From the NCBI GenBank assembly GCA_003427395.1, contig BFEA01000463.1, positions 846,565 to 873,515 of the forward strand: a DNA stretch of 26,951 nucleotides, read 5' to 3'. The position numbers and the translations under genes were made by a program. Shown piece by piece: positions 8,541 through 17,303 of this stretch (its first letter is position 1; every line of letters begins with the position of its first letter). The notes beneath the pieces are model-generated. The model ran no database searches. It saw nothing but the letters and a program-made list of their open reading frames with translations, and was not told the origin of the DNA. This DNA comes from Chara braunii. Its lineage: Eukaryota; Streptophyta; Charophyceae; Charales; Characeae.

Positions 8541-9133
8541 CCCAACCGTAAGAAACAAATACACGCCCGTAGCCACCGTTCCTTATGCAATGTTTACCAC
8601 CAGACACATCAAGGAAGTCGTGTCAACCCTGAGAGCATACTCGTGCCACCTCTTTTCAATGTGCATCCGACTGCAATTACGGGCCTCGCTCGCGTCCATA
8701 AACAACGAAAAGTGTCCTGTAAGTATGCCCTGACACCGCCAATGACCTCTCACCTTCCCGCCCCCAACATCTACACAGTTGTATATGACAGTCGTTGTCC
8801 CGATGGTACCATAATGGTTCTTCCCGTAAAAACCAGGCAGATATGCGCCCGTATCAGTCCTCCCTTATGGATGCCCACAAATATATACATCAATCAACAA
8901 AAATCTAGGGGCCACACACCTAAAACCTCCTGTCACTTCAACTCAGTCGACTCAACCGTCAGCTCACCTTCCCAACACAACCGTATCTGACAGTAGTCGT
9001 CCCGATGACACCAGGATGGTTCTTCCCATCAAAAACAGACAGATACACGCCCGTATCGGTCGTCCCTTACGCACATCCGCAGCTAGATACATTAACGAAA
9101 ACGTACGGGCCCGACACCTAAAACAACCTGCCC
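8541..9133. repeat. Tandem repeat, about 200-bp period, 2.3 copies
   Basis: Two fuller copies are 8749-8935 and 8963-9133. They share CTCACCTTCCC, GACAGT-GTCGTCCCGATG, ATGGTTCTTCCC, CAGATA-CGCCCGTAT and CACCTAAAAC-CCTG. A third fragment at 8541-8587 keeps ATACACGCCCGTAG and GTTCCTTATG. Reading frames through it are not conserved between copies, so it is treated as non-coding satellite-like DNA. Confidence 0.75.
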
Positions 9134-9760
9134 ATCCGAATCCGCACATTCCCCCGACCCCAATTCAAAAACGAAAAAAAAGGAAGACCCCACACATTGC
9201 CCCCACAAGAGGATACGGCGTGCCCACAACGCACCTAGACCGAAAATCGCAATACGATTCATCCGAGTACCCTGCACGAGCACTGACCCACCCCCAAATC
9301 TGCGCCCACCCACCACTCATGTTCCCCAACATCATCCCAAAAACCACCAAAGAATATAAAAAAAAACTAGGTTGTTTTTTCGGGCGCCCGGACACACAAC
9401 TTGTGCCCAGATACATACCCGAGTGCCCGACCGAGCATGACCCCCGGGCAGGGTTCCGGGCAGCCCCAGCGCAAAAAAACAAAAAATAATACAAAAAATA
9501 AAGTCAAAAAAATCCAGAAGAAACATATGTTGTGTAGAATTGCAACACAAACAGCTTTTGGCCGAGGGTCACATCAGAATTCCTTACGGAATCAGAGATT
9601 AGAAAGAAAATAACAAAATCACACTAAAGGATCCTCCTTTAAACCCTCTTAGCCCCTTGAAAACCAATTTATTACACCCTTCCCCCCTCTTGACAACAAA
9701 CTCTCAAAAAATGAAACAAGCCCGGATTTGGGGTCCTCTAGGAGAGCGCAGAAAGGCAAA
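9134..9760. other. Unassigned stretch, C- and A-rich
   Basis: Composition is biased, with CCCAC-rich stretches and several A-runs near 9170, 9358 and 9474-9520. No recognisable protein motif is present on either strand, and no clear partner repeat is visible in the window. Confidence 0.5.
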
Positions 9761-9842
9761 AAAAAAAAGATTTTTTTTTTTTTTTGTCCGGCCGGGCATG
9801 AAAAATTTCCCAGAAAGAAACCCCAAAAAAAAAAAAAAAAAA
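9761..9842. repeat. Homopolymer cluster (A-run, T-run, A-run)
   Basis: An A-run is followed almost directly by a 15-T run, then a GC-rich GTCCGGCCGGGCAT, then a long A-run that ends at about 9841. The A/T pair can form a hairpin. The arrangement of a poly-T, a GC-rich centre and a poly-A echoes the middle of the foldback element at 7428-7582. Confidence 0.7.
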
Positions 9843-10310
9843 CTTCTCTGAAACAGGAACGCCCGGTCCGCATCCATGGACACCGAACAGTGACCTCAGC
9901 ACCCAACCGCCAGTCGCCCGTGCTCCAAGCTGTACGAGGACCGCTCCGTGCTCCCCCTACCGGTCTTACTCCCGACGCCGATCGCACCCTTCCCCAACCC
10001 CAAAAACACCCCATTTCCTGCCTGCTGTACAGCACCACATTTCCCGAAAAAGCTGAGTGCACAAAACGACAAATGAAAACCGGCATAGACGGTTTGCCCC
10101 CGGACCGTTGCAAAAGGTTCAGCAGGCCCCCAAAAGCTAGCGACAAAAGTAACGGATCCCCCCCCCACAACGTAAGCCTTGCTTTCACCTCAAGCCTTCA
10201 GGGTCGTGGTCCTTGGCCTCAAAGCCATACTCACAATAGGACTTTTCCTGGATGTTCCGGGCCGGACGTAGAGCTTGACCTGGATGCGTCGGACTGCAAC
10301 TACGAGTCTT
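9843..10310. other. Unassigned stretch
   Basis: A long forward frame spans most of this region, but its peptide is Cys- and Ser-rich without domain patterns and it starts inside a homopolymer. I do not regard it as a gene. Nothing else is recognisable. Confidence 0.5.
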
Positions 10311-10460
10311 GCTGCACTACTCATGAAATGTGCTTTTTCATGAGTTGCGCATCGCTGCACTTACTCGTGAATTGGGCCATCGGAAAACGCATCAAGAGTT
10401 GTCGTACGAACTCTTGCAAATGTCAAGAGTTGTCGTCGCTGCACTACTCTTGCCTTGTCG
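10311..10460. repeat. Cluster of short hairpins around ACTCATGA / ACTCTTG motifs
   Basis: Three hairpins lie within 135 bases. ACTCATGAAA pairs with TTTCATGAGT (10319-10328 with 10336-10345, 7-nt loop). CAAGAGTT pairs with AACTCTTG (10393-10400 with 10409-10416, 8-nt loop). CAAGAGT pairs with ACTCTTG (10424-10430 with 10446-10452). GCTGCACT occurs three times here and again near 10625, each time followed closely by an ACTC-type motif. More TTTCATGAG and CAAGAGTG copies occur near 10474 and 10661. Confidence 0.75.
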
Positions 10461-11236
10461 CACGTGAAAATACATTTCATGAGCTGTCAGGGCACCGTCA
10501 GGCAAAGTCATCTAAAGCACTCTTGCTCGCCCACCTGCAACCTTGGTTTTTGCAAGGGTAGTCCGATTGTTTCTTGAAAGGGCACGGGATTTCATAAGCA
10601 AGCCTGGGTCTGGGCGGACAAACCACGCTGCACTGCACTCTAGGATAACTGTCAGTGTCTCAAGAGTGCTTCATGAGCCGAACTATCTAGAGAAAGTGCA
10701 GCCACAACTGAACTCTAGGCCATTTGGGGACTCTCATCAGTCATGAGTAGGGCAGTGAGGCCCTATGTCCTGGGGCGTGGTGTCACTCGTAAAGAGGATA
10801 GGATCGAATGCCTGAATTCGGACGAGATTATGGAGATGTGCAGGAAACCGAGATCGAACTGCTTTTCTGCATCTCTGCATAAAACACATCCAGATTCAGG
10901 ATCTCTATCCTATCCTTTTTGCTAGTGAGACCTCAACCCTGCGCTCAGTCTAAACATCAAAGAGCAGTTACTGGTGTGAGGATGCTCCCAAGTGTCAACA
11001 GCATCCCGTGGCAACACTTACCCAATGTGGAAAGGACAAAAACTATGGTGGGTGTATACTTCCAAGTTCGAGGAAAAGGTACATTCTCCTTTTTGTTTTA
11101 TTGTTCTAAACTTTTTTCTTTTTTGAGAAATAGTTCTTCATTTTGCACATTTGTTTTCTAACGAAAAGGTCAGCAAATAGAGGACATCGGTTGCTGACGT
11201 GGCAACACCGGGATTCATAAATCGGCCACTTTCTGA
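10461..11236. other. Unassigned stretch
   Basis: Apart from isolated copies of the CATGAG and CAAGAG motifs up to about 10745, I see no gene, RNA gene or repeat. Confidence 0.5.
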
Positions 11237-11375
11237 TTTTTTTTTTTTTTTATATGGGAACAAGGCTCCAATCTATTCGTGGGGAGCAGCACGTGCTGGG
11301 AACCGGGCCCAGCGTCCCAAATTTGAGATATTGAGGTCATTACCCGACTTTGGCTAAGAAAAATTGGAGCTACTT
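11237..11375 (-). mobile_element. SINE-like retroposon, copy S1
   Basis: Read on the minus strand, the copy has an A-box-like TAGCCAAAGTCGGGTAATGACC, then a T-arm-like hairpin (GCTGGG, 7-nt loop CCCGGTT, CCCAGC; plus-strand 11295-11313), then CTGCTCCCCAC-AATAGAT-GGAGC and a 15-A tail (plus-strand T run 11237-11251). Related copies exist at 15361-15558 and 16431-16500, and a fragment at 13004-13044. The order of A box, B-box-like arm and poly-A suggests a tRNA-derived SINE, but the B box is imperfect. Confidence 0.55.
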
Positions 11376-11960
11376 AGGAAATTACTACAACAAACTTCAG
11401 AAATAGGCAAAATTCAAAAAATGACTCAGAAGTCCCCCGTCAATCCTCTTGACAACAGAAAAATTTCCCAAAATTAAATAATCATTCTATAGCAAAATTA
11501 CATTCTAAATTTCATATTTTCATTCCATCTTAAAAAATGTCATTCCAATTTTAAAAATTTTCGTCTTACCTTAAAAACCTTCGTTCCAAAAATGGGGTAT
11601 CCCTTCTTATTTGAACAGCATGCTAGAGATGTAATAAAAGTCTGGATGAGCTCATAAAATATATTTATTGGACTGTCATTCTAAATAAGGATTTCCAGTC
11701 ATAAATAGGTTAATCCAATCTAAATTAGAAGATATTTGTTATAATAGAATGAAAGTCGTCCAGACTTTCATTCCATCTTGAACAAATAGATGTAGTTGGA
11801 AGGGAAAACTCATATTTATACGGGAATTTATCAAATAAAATTGTAAATTTTAGAATTGGACGAACATTGGAATAATAATTAAATTTTATAAATATGAAGG
11901 ATTTTTTTTGTATGAAATGTTTTTTCAACTTTTATTTCTCGTGGGAATTTTTCTGTTTTA
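11376..11960. other. AT-rich non-coding stretch
   Basis: This is strongly A/T-rich, with short motif repeats such as CATTCCA or CATTCTA (about 11485-11585). The first 80 bases contain CAAAATTCAAAAAATGACTC and CCGTCAATCCTC. Both recur just before copies b and c of the tandem family downstream (CAGAAAATGACTAAGACACC near 12330), so this stretch is probably the eroded first unit of that family. Confidence 0.55.
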
Positions 11961-12540
11961 CCTCATTCCGGCAAGACTTACTGCAGCAGAGTCACCATCT
12001 CCGTTGCTGCTGTACCCTATTTTCATCCCACCAACTAGCCCCCTGACTAGTATGACGCTTGATATCTTACCATCTACTTTTCTCACTCACCTCTTTTTTT
12101 GTTATTTAGAAAACTACTCAGACACCCCCATTCAATCCCCTGTACCCCACTTCGGCAAGACTTACTGCAGCAGAGTCACCATCTCCGCTGCTACTGTACT
12201 CTATTCCCATCCTATCAGCTAGCCCCCTCACTAGTAGAACGCATGATATCCCACCATCACTTTTCCTGCTCCTTCAATCATTGTGTTTTTTTTTTTTTTT
12301 GCCGAGAAACAAAAACATATGCACAATTCAGAAAATGACTAAGACACCCCAAATCAATCCTCTATACCCCACTCCGGTAAGACTTACTGCAACTTAGCCA
12401 CCATCTCCGTTGTTGCTGTACCCTATTCCCATTCTACCTGCTAGCCCCCTTACTAGTAGGACGCGTGATATCCCACCTTCTCCTTCTCCCCCTCACCTCG
12501 ATCTCTTGAAAAACATCTGAGCAATACGAAAAACATGGGA
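11961..12540. repeat. Tandem repeat family, about 115-bp conserved core, copies a-c
   Basis: Cores at about 11961-12075, 12145-12258 and 12367-12480 share CGGCAAGACTTACTGCA, GTCACCATCTCCG, GCTGTACCCTATT, CTAGCCCC and ACTAGTA-GACGC-TGATATC. Intervening parts carry AATGACTAAGACACCCC-like sequence and a variable poly-T (12284-12300). A more diverged fourth core lies at 13563-13680. No coding function is apparent. Confidence 0.85.
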
Positions 12541-12639
12541 ATAGACCGCATAGGTCCTACAAATGTTCCAAGACCCTCGAAATCCCTAACAAACCCTTCC
12601 AAAGCTCTCCAACATTGTTTTACGCCCTGTCGAGCTCTT

Positions 12640-13449
12640 CCAGGCCTCACACCCCCACATCCTGTTGGGTAACATGGCAACGCAACTCACCCCAGCTCCG
12701 ACCAGCGTCGTCCCAACAGCAACCTTTGGTTGTCATGTGGAATGCCCACCGCAAAGCATCCCATGATCTCTCTACCAGGCCTTACGCTCCTGCATCAGCA
12801 GCTTACAGGGCAACACCCCAGCACCGGCCAGCGTCGTTCTGGCATCGAACAGCCGCAGGTCACGGAGTATAACAGCATCAAAGCCACATAAGAAGAGTTG
12901 TTAGGAATCCCCAGAGTCCTAAAACAGCTTCTTAAGACCACCAGACAACCATCTACGTATGATTTTTTGAGAAAATAAGAAATTTATGGAAAAAATTTTT
13001 GTAGTACCGGGGTCATTACCCGGCTTCGGCTGAGAAAAACAGTTGTGTACGAGAGCACTAGAAAATTATTCTAACCTCCAAAGCTCGGATCAAAGGAGCA
13101 TTCAAAATGAAAGACCCTCCTACTTTAGAGTCTTTCGGCAACCCAACCCTACCTGCCTCACCCCTACATCCTGATGCCCAATCTCTACCCGACCTCATGC
13201 CCCCAACTTCTAGGTTACAGGCTGACACTACCCACCCCTGAAAACCCATACATGCTGGGCCAGAGGGCAAGCGGTCTGCCCTGGCTCCGGCCATTATCGG
13301 CTAGGCACTAACTCACGAAAGGACACTAGAGTGTCTTCCACCCTCGACAACTCCCCAGATCAATCTACCAGGTCTCATGCCGTCATTCCGCTTGAGTTAT
13401 AGGGCAGCGCAACCAAACTCCAACACCGACCAACGTCGTTCTGGCCTCG
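12640..13449. repeat. Dispersed 75-80-bp repeat, three copies
   Basis: Copies at 12640-12720, 12773-12847 and 13375-13449 share CCAGGCCT-AC, GGGCAAC, CCCAGC-CCG-CCAGCGTCGTTCTGGC and close variants. The DNA between copies 2 and 3 has no recognisable gene; 13120-13260 has similar C-rich text but a weaker match. Confidence 0.7.
13004..13044 (-). mobile_element. Fragment of the SINE-like family (A-box end)
   Basis: The plus-strand sequence GGTCATTACCCGGCTTCGGC, followed by TGAG and an A-rich piece, matches the same end of copies S1 (11336-11370) and S2 (15512-15550). The rest of the element is missing. Confidence 0.55.
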
Positions 13450-13562
13450 TCTATTCGCAAACCACCGGGGCTCAGGACTAAGACAGATATCTGTCAAGCT
13501 ACCAGCCAACACCATAGATGTAGATCCTCTCATTCATCTTGTAAATATCCCCCAACAGAACC

Positions 13563-13680
13563 TTACCAACCCTACTCCGGCAAGTCTTACTTTGGTGAAG
13601 TCACCATCTTCACCATTGTTGTACCCTATTCAACCCTACAGGTTAGCCCCTTCGTCGCAGAGTGTGTCATCTCCCACTAT
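13563..13680. repeat. Fourth, diverged core of the 115-bp family
   Basis: CTACTCCGGCAAG-CTTACT, GTCACCATCTTC, TTGTTGTACCCTATTC and GGTTAGCCCC align in order with the cores at 11961-12480. About 1.1 kb of other repeats separates it from copy c. Confidence 0.7.
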
Positions 13681-14057
13681 CACAGTTCCACTATCCCCTG
13701 CCTTCAACTCCAAAACCTTGGAGGAATTTTTCAATTAAGAAAATCGAAATCAAATGGTGATCGTTATGTTCCGCGCCTGCTTATTCACACAAGAAGAAGG
13801 GAAACACCATGGGGAGTCCAGCGCCTATCAAGGTCTCAATTACAATGATTAAAAACAACGAGATCAATTGCTTTAGAGGTCACTATTTGAGAAATCAGAA
13901 AGGAAAAAAGAATTCTAGGCATCTTTCTTCAGGGAGAAACAAACGTCATCATGTAAGAATTTCAAATATGAGCAATCTCACGGTCATAGAAGGTAAATCA
14001 CAAATATCCATCTACAAGATCAGAGTAAGAATTTTTCAAGTTTGAGCAAGATCACGG
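13681..14057. other. Unassigned A-rich stretch
   Basis: A short open frame here has no recognisable motif. Pieces such as GTAAGAATTTC and GAGCAA-ATCACGG prefigure the duplication that follows, so the whole area may be an eroded tandem repeat. Confidence 0.45.
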
Positions 14058-14210
14058 GATTTCAAATTTGAGAAAATCAAGTGTAAGAATTTTTAAGAAT
14101 TTTTAATGAGACATGCGAACGAAGTTTGGAACATATCGCGAGATTTCAAATTTGAGAAAGTCGGGTATAAGAAAGTTTAATGAAACCTGTGAACGAAGTT
14201 TGGAACTAGT
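14058..14210. repeat. Tandem duplication, about 85-bp period
   Basis: Both copies (14058-14133 and 14143-14210) contain GATTTCAAATTTGAGAAA, a GT-TAAGAA piece, TTTAATGA-AC and GAACGAAGTTTGGAAC. Confidence 0.8.
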
Positions 14211-15105
14211 TTGAACTACGATTAGGAAATAGGACCTTGATATTATAATCAAATTTATCAAAATCAGTATATAGAAATTAAAACAAGAAATTTGAAGAAA
14301 ACAAACTTTAGAATATCAATCGCAACGAATTTGATCACAGCAACAGTACGGGATTAATCAAGAGTATACACCATTCATAAGCCTAGTGAATAAGATCGCC
14401 TCTAAGGAAGGGGGGGAAAAAACACATGACTAAAACGTACAAAATTTCAGGACGGACTTAGAAAGACTTCCAACCAGGCAACCCCTCACTGTGCCCTAAC
14501 GACGCCAACATGATGCCCCATCCAGCACACCCCTTCCCCCTCAAAACCTCATCTCCCCCTTCATCGGTTCTCCTTCTTTGGATCCTCGAGACACAACCTC
14601 ATGCTGGCTAAACTTCACCATGTCTATGAAAGGTCGAACGGTGAAGATCCTTTGACCGCAGCAGAACTCACCTTCTCCAGTAGATCATGTCGTTGTGAGA
14701 CTAAACTATTGAGCCCGCCGATAGTCGCTCACGGGTAGTCTCGAGAGTATCAGGGACACACAAACTATGCCACCTGTCGCAGAACACGTAAATACATCAA
14801 CCCAATCTGAGGGAATCACCTAAGTCAGATCCACCCCAATCCACCGCATGGGCTCTTGAAACGTTTCCACAAACACTAAGTTGAACCGCCGACTTCAAAG
14901 ATCACACAGAGAAGAGAAGATGGCCCCTACGAACAACGTGAGCACTCCAACTCCTCCCATAAAACATCTGCCATGTCTCATCTTCATCACCACCCATCAT
15001 AGCCCTGCCACTTCTCCCACCGCCGTGCTCAATTCACTCCCGCCGCCTAGCCAGGCACCATGCAGACGCGTCGCTTCGAACGGGGCATGTTTGGTTGGGC
15101 GGGGC
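14211..15105. other. Unassigned stretch
   Basis: The first part is A/T-rich, becoming C-rich after about 14470. No coding motif, RNA gene or matching repeat was recognised. At its right end a GC-rich hairpin (GGGCGG with CCGCCC, about 15097-15118) overlaps the start of the next duplication. Confidence 0.5.
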
Positions 15106-15273
15106 GCTGCGCCCGCCCGGCTCTATCGGCTACAAGAGTGAGCGTATCATTCGCCCTCCCTTGAATTTTCCTGATGCGCCCCCTGTAGTGCTGCGCCCAC
15201 CCAACTCTATCGGCTACAAGAGTGAGCATACCATTTGCCTTCCCTCAGATTTTCCTGATCCCTCCCACCCCAC
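15106..15273. repeat. 84-bp direct tandem duplication
   Basis: Copies 15106-15189 and 15190-15273 share GCTGCGCCC-CCC, CTCTATCGGCTACAAGAGTG, AGC-TA-CATT-GCC and GATTTTCCTGAT-type text with about a dozen differences. They are closely adjacent and not very old. Confidence 0.85.
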
Positions 15274-15360
15274 GCCCTGTCATTGGCAGAAAATTTATCC
15301 TGAACGTAAAGACTCATTTTTCTGTTTGGGAAAGTTGTTGAAATGCCCCTGAAAGTTGTG

Positions 15361-15558
15361 TTTTTTTTTTTTTCCTTTTTTTTTCTCAATGCTCCCATCT
15401 ATTTGTGGGGAGCGCCACAAGCTGAGAAACGACCCAGCGTCCCTTATAAGACAGTTGGCAACAGAAGGGGCCGGGGTCCCCACAGTCTATCAGGAAATGA
15501 TCCTTAAAACTTACCGGGAGCATTACCCAGCTTCGCTTGAATAAAAAAACAACTGTTG
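15361..15558 (-). mobile_element. SINE-like retroposon, copy S2
   Basis: On the plus strand a T-rich tract (15361-15384) is followed by GCTCCCATCTATTTGTGGGG, CCCAGCGTCCC, a 75-base insert relative to S1, and GCATTACCCAGCTTCGCTTG. The order matches S1 and implies a minus-strand element with a poly-A tail. Its T-arm-like hairpin is damaged. Confidence 0.55.
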
Positions 15559-15950
15559 GAATCTGGATCCAGTGTTCCATCAAACGGAAAAGGCGAGCTA
15601 ATCAGTCTCTCCTTTCTAACAAAGCCTCTCAGCCAATGGTCGTCTCCTGAGCTAGGTTGATTCCACTATGAGAGCCTAGACTTCCAGACCAATGTCCGCC
15701 AAACAAATTGAACGCAAAATTGCAGCCATAAGAGGCTGGAAACCAGGTCCAGCGTCCCATAAAAAAACTAGCTAACAGTCACTAACACAAAATTACCATA
15801 TGAGTATGCCAACGCACCACTTTTAAGTTGTTCATCAACCGACAGACTTTGTTCTCATCTATGACTGCTGACCCACGACCGTCCTAAATATTGTGTTCCC
15901 TCCTCCCCTCCCTCTCTTCTTACCTTCTGTATACCAAACCCCACTCCCCC
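15559..15950. other. Unassigned stretch with two partial SINE-like matches
   Basis: Two short pieces resemble the B-box-like part of the SINE family: GGAATCTGGATCCAGTGTTC (15559-15578) and GAAACCAGGTCCAGCGTCCC (about 15738-15757). The rest is unassigned. Confidence 0.45.
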
Positions 15951-16065
15951 NNNNNNNNNNNNNNNNNNNNNNNNNNNNNNNNNNNNNNNNNNNNNNNNNN
16001 NNNNNNNNNNNNNNNNNNNNNNNNNNNNNNNNNNNNNNNNNNNNNNNNNNNNNNNNNNNNNNNNN
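15951..16065. other. Assembly gap (115 N)
   Basis: This is a run of N of unknown true length. Open frames that seem to cross it are meaningless. Confidence 0.99.
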
Positions 16066-16430
16066 CCTCATACCCACCAAATACCCATCTTCGCCTCCCC
16101 CCCGTGACCCGCATGCACCATCCCCACTACACCGCCGCCACCACCACTGCTCCCCCCTATTACTATGCCGGCCAGGGACTGTCCACCTCACTGCTTTGAT
16201 CAGAAGGGCGCTCATTGGAGAAAGAGCGCATACCTCCAGCAGTCAGAACTCAACACACCATTGTAAAATGCAATCAACGACTGCACCATATCTTACACTC
16301 AGGAGTACACGGGGACTGCATGCCCGCAATAGGCGGATTGTCCACATGACGGAAAGGCGTGCTCCCAAGCCATTACCAATGTACAATATCTGTACTGTAA
16401 CAATATCTGTGACTCTGTGATATCTGTAAA
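16066..16430. other. Unassigned stretch
   Basis: It is C-rich just after the gap. CAATATCTGT occurs twice at 16384-16410. No gene was recognised. Confidence 0.5.
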
Positions 16431-16500
16431 AGGGACACTGGGCCCGCTTCCCAGCAGGTGCTGCTCCCCACCAATAGATGGAGCCTACCCCGGACCAGCT
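16431..16500 (+). mobile_element. SINE-like retroposon, copy S3 (partial)
   Basis: Plus-strand text GGGACACTGGGCCCGCTTCC, then CAGCAGGTGCTGCTCCCCAC and CAATAGATGGAGCC, is the reverse complement of the S1/S2 motif. The T-arm-like hairpin is kept (CTGGG 16438-16442, 7-nt loop, CCCAG 16450-16454). There is no poly-A tail, and it abuts the tail of a minus-strand LINE fragment. Confidence 0.55.
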
Positions 16501-16539
16501 TGAGGTGACTGTTCCTACCAGCACCTCAAACCAGGGAGG

Positions 16540-17121
16540 CTAGACCTCTGACGAAAAGGTGTTCCAATGCTTCCTCCACCATTGCCAGATTCTGAGCGAG
16601 AAGGGGCATTGTACCCAGATGTGGTTTAAAGTTTCCCAGGCCCAACGACATCTAGCACAAACCCTCGACACCGCCATCTGCTTAGAAGCCAGCCATTCAG
16701 CGGATGGGATTACTTCTAGAGCTTGAAGCCAGAGAAGACTAGCTATGCGCCTTTCAGGAAGCTTTTCTAGTTGATTCCATAGGAGGTTGACTTTGTCATT
16801 TGTCATCAAGTTGGGGTGTTTGTTTCCCCATCTGGCTACTGTTGTTTCTGTCGGTTTCCTCCTGGCTGAGTCTCTTTGTGCCGAAACGCCTGCTTTGGGC
16901 CTGTATTGCAAGAGTGGGATAAAGGAGTTTCTTTTACTTTGCAACGTCCAACCTTGAAGGAAAGGCTCAACTGCATAAGAGCCTTCCCTCCTCCCAAGTA
17001 CTAAGCAAATTTCCTTACCCTTCCACTGATTGGGGGAGGAGGTACTGGTTCGTGGTGCAAAATAGCGCTCGGTTCCCTTACCCACCGGCGTATAGCCGGA
17101 CTGGACGCCTAGCACCCGCAA
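16540..17121 (-). pseudogene. 5'-truncated LINE fragment: C-terminal zf-RVT region of ORF2
   Basis: An uninterrupted 193-residue minus-strand frame is homologous to the tail of the plus-strand LINE at 23330-23570. Aligned pieces are WLQALEVIPSAEWLASKQM with WISSWQVTPSAVWLASKGM, and IWQWWRKHWNTFSS with IWVWWSEHWSTFSS. The zinc-binding pattern CARC...H...C is complete here, whereas the plus copy has lost the first Cys. The endonuclease and most of the reverse transcriptase are absent, as expected after incomplete target-primed reverse transcription. The first 60 residues have no visible counterpart and may not be coding. Confidence 0.82.
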
Positions 17122-17246
17122 CCCCTGTGGCTTGCTAGGTTATCGTCCGCGTGGCATGGTGGCCAAGCAAGCCATCACCATCGCCTTTGTGTCCATCCTA
17201 TCAGTGGCCGGGAAGGATACAATCCTACTTAGTACAAATTCACATA

Positions 17247-17264
17247 GCTGGGTTTTTTCCCAGC
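17247..17264 (+). other. Perfect small hairpin in the LINE 5' region
   Basis: GCTGGG, six T, CCCAGC. It is upstream of ORF1. A structural or packaging role is possible but not supported beyond the sequence. Confidence 0.4.
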
Positions 17265-17303
17265 GCCCAAGCGTAGATAGGTTTTTGGGAGATAAGATAC
17301 GAA

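Noticed and set aside
9728-10561. 277-codon plus-strand frame
   Set aside because: It starts in a homopolymer and crosses the hairpin cluster; no domain, no family resemblance and no conserved codon bias.
11295-11375. Functional tRNA gene on the minus strand
   Set aside because: There is a T-arm-like hairpin and an A-box-like motif, but no complete cloverleaf or acceptor stem could be drawn; a SINE-like origin fits better.
11961-12480. CRISPR-like array
   Set aside because: Cores are about 115 bases and diverged, spacers are partly repeated, and the context is eukaryotic; this is a tandem repeat.
15859-16420. Frames across the N gap
   Set aside because: Their continuity depends on unknown bases.
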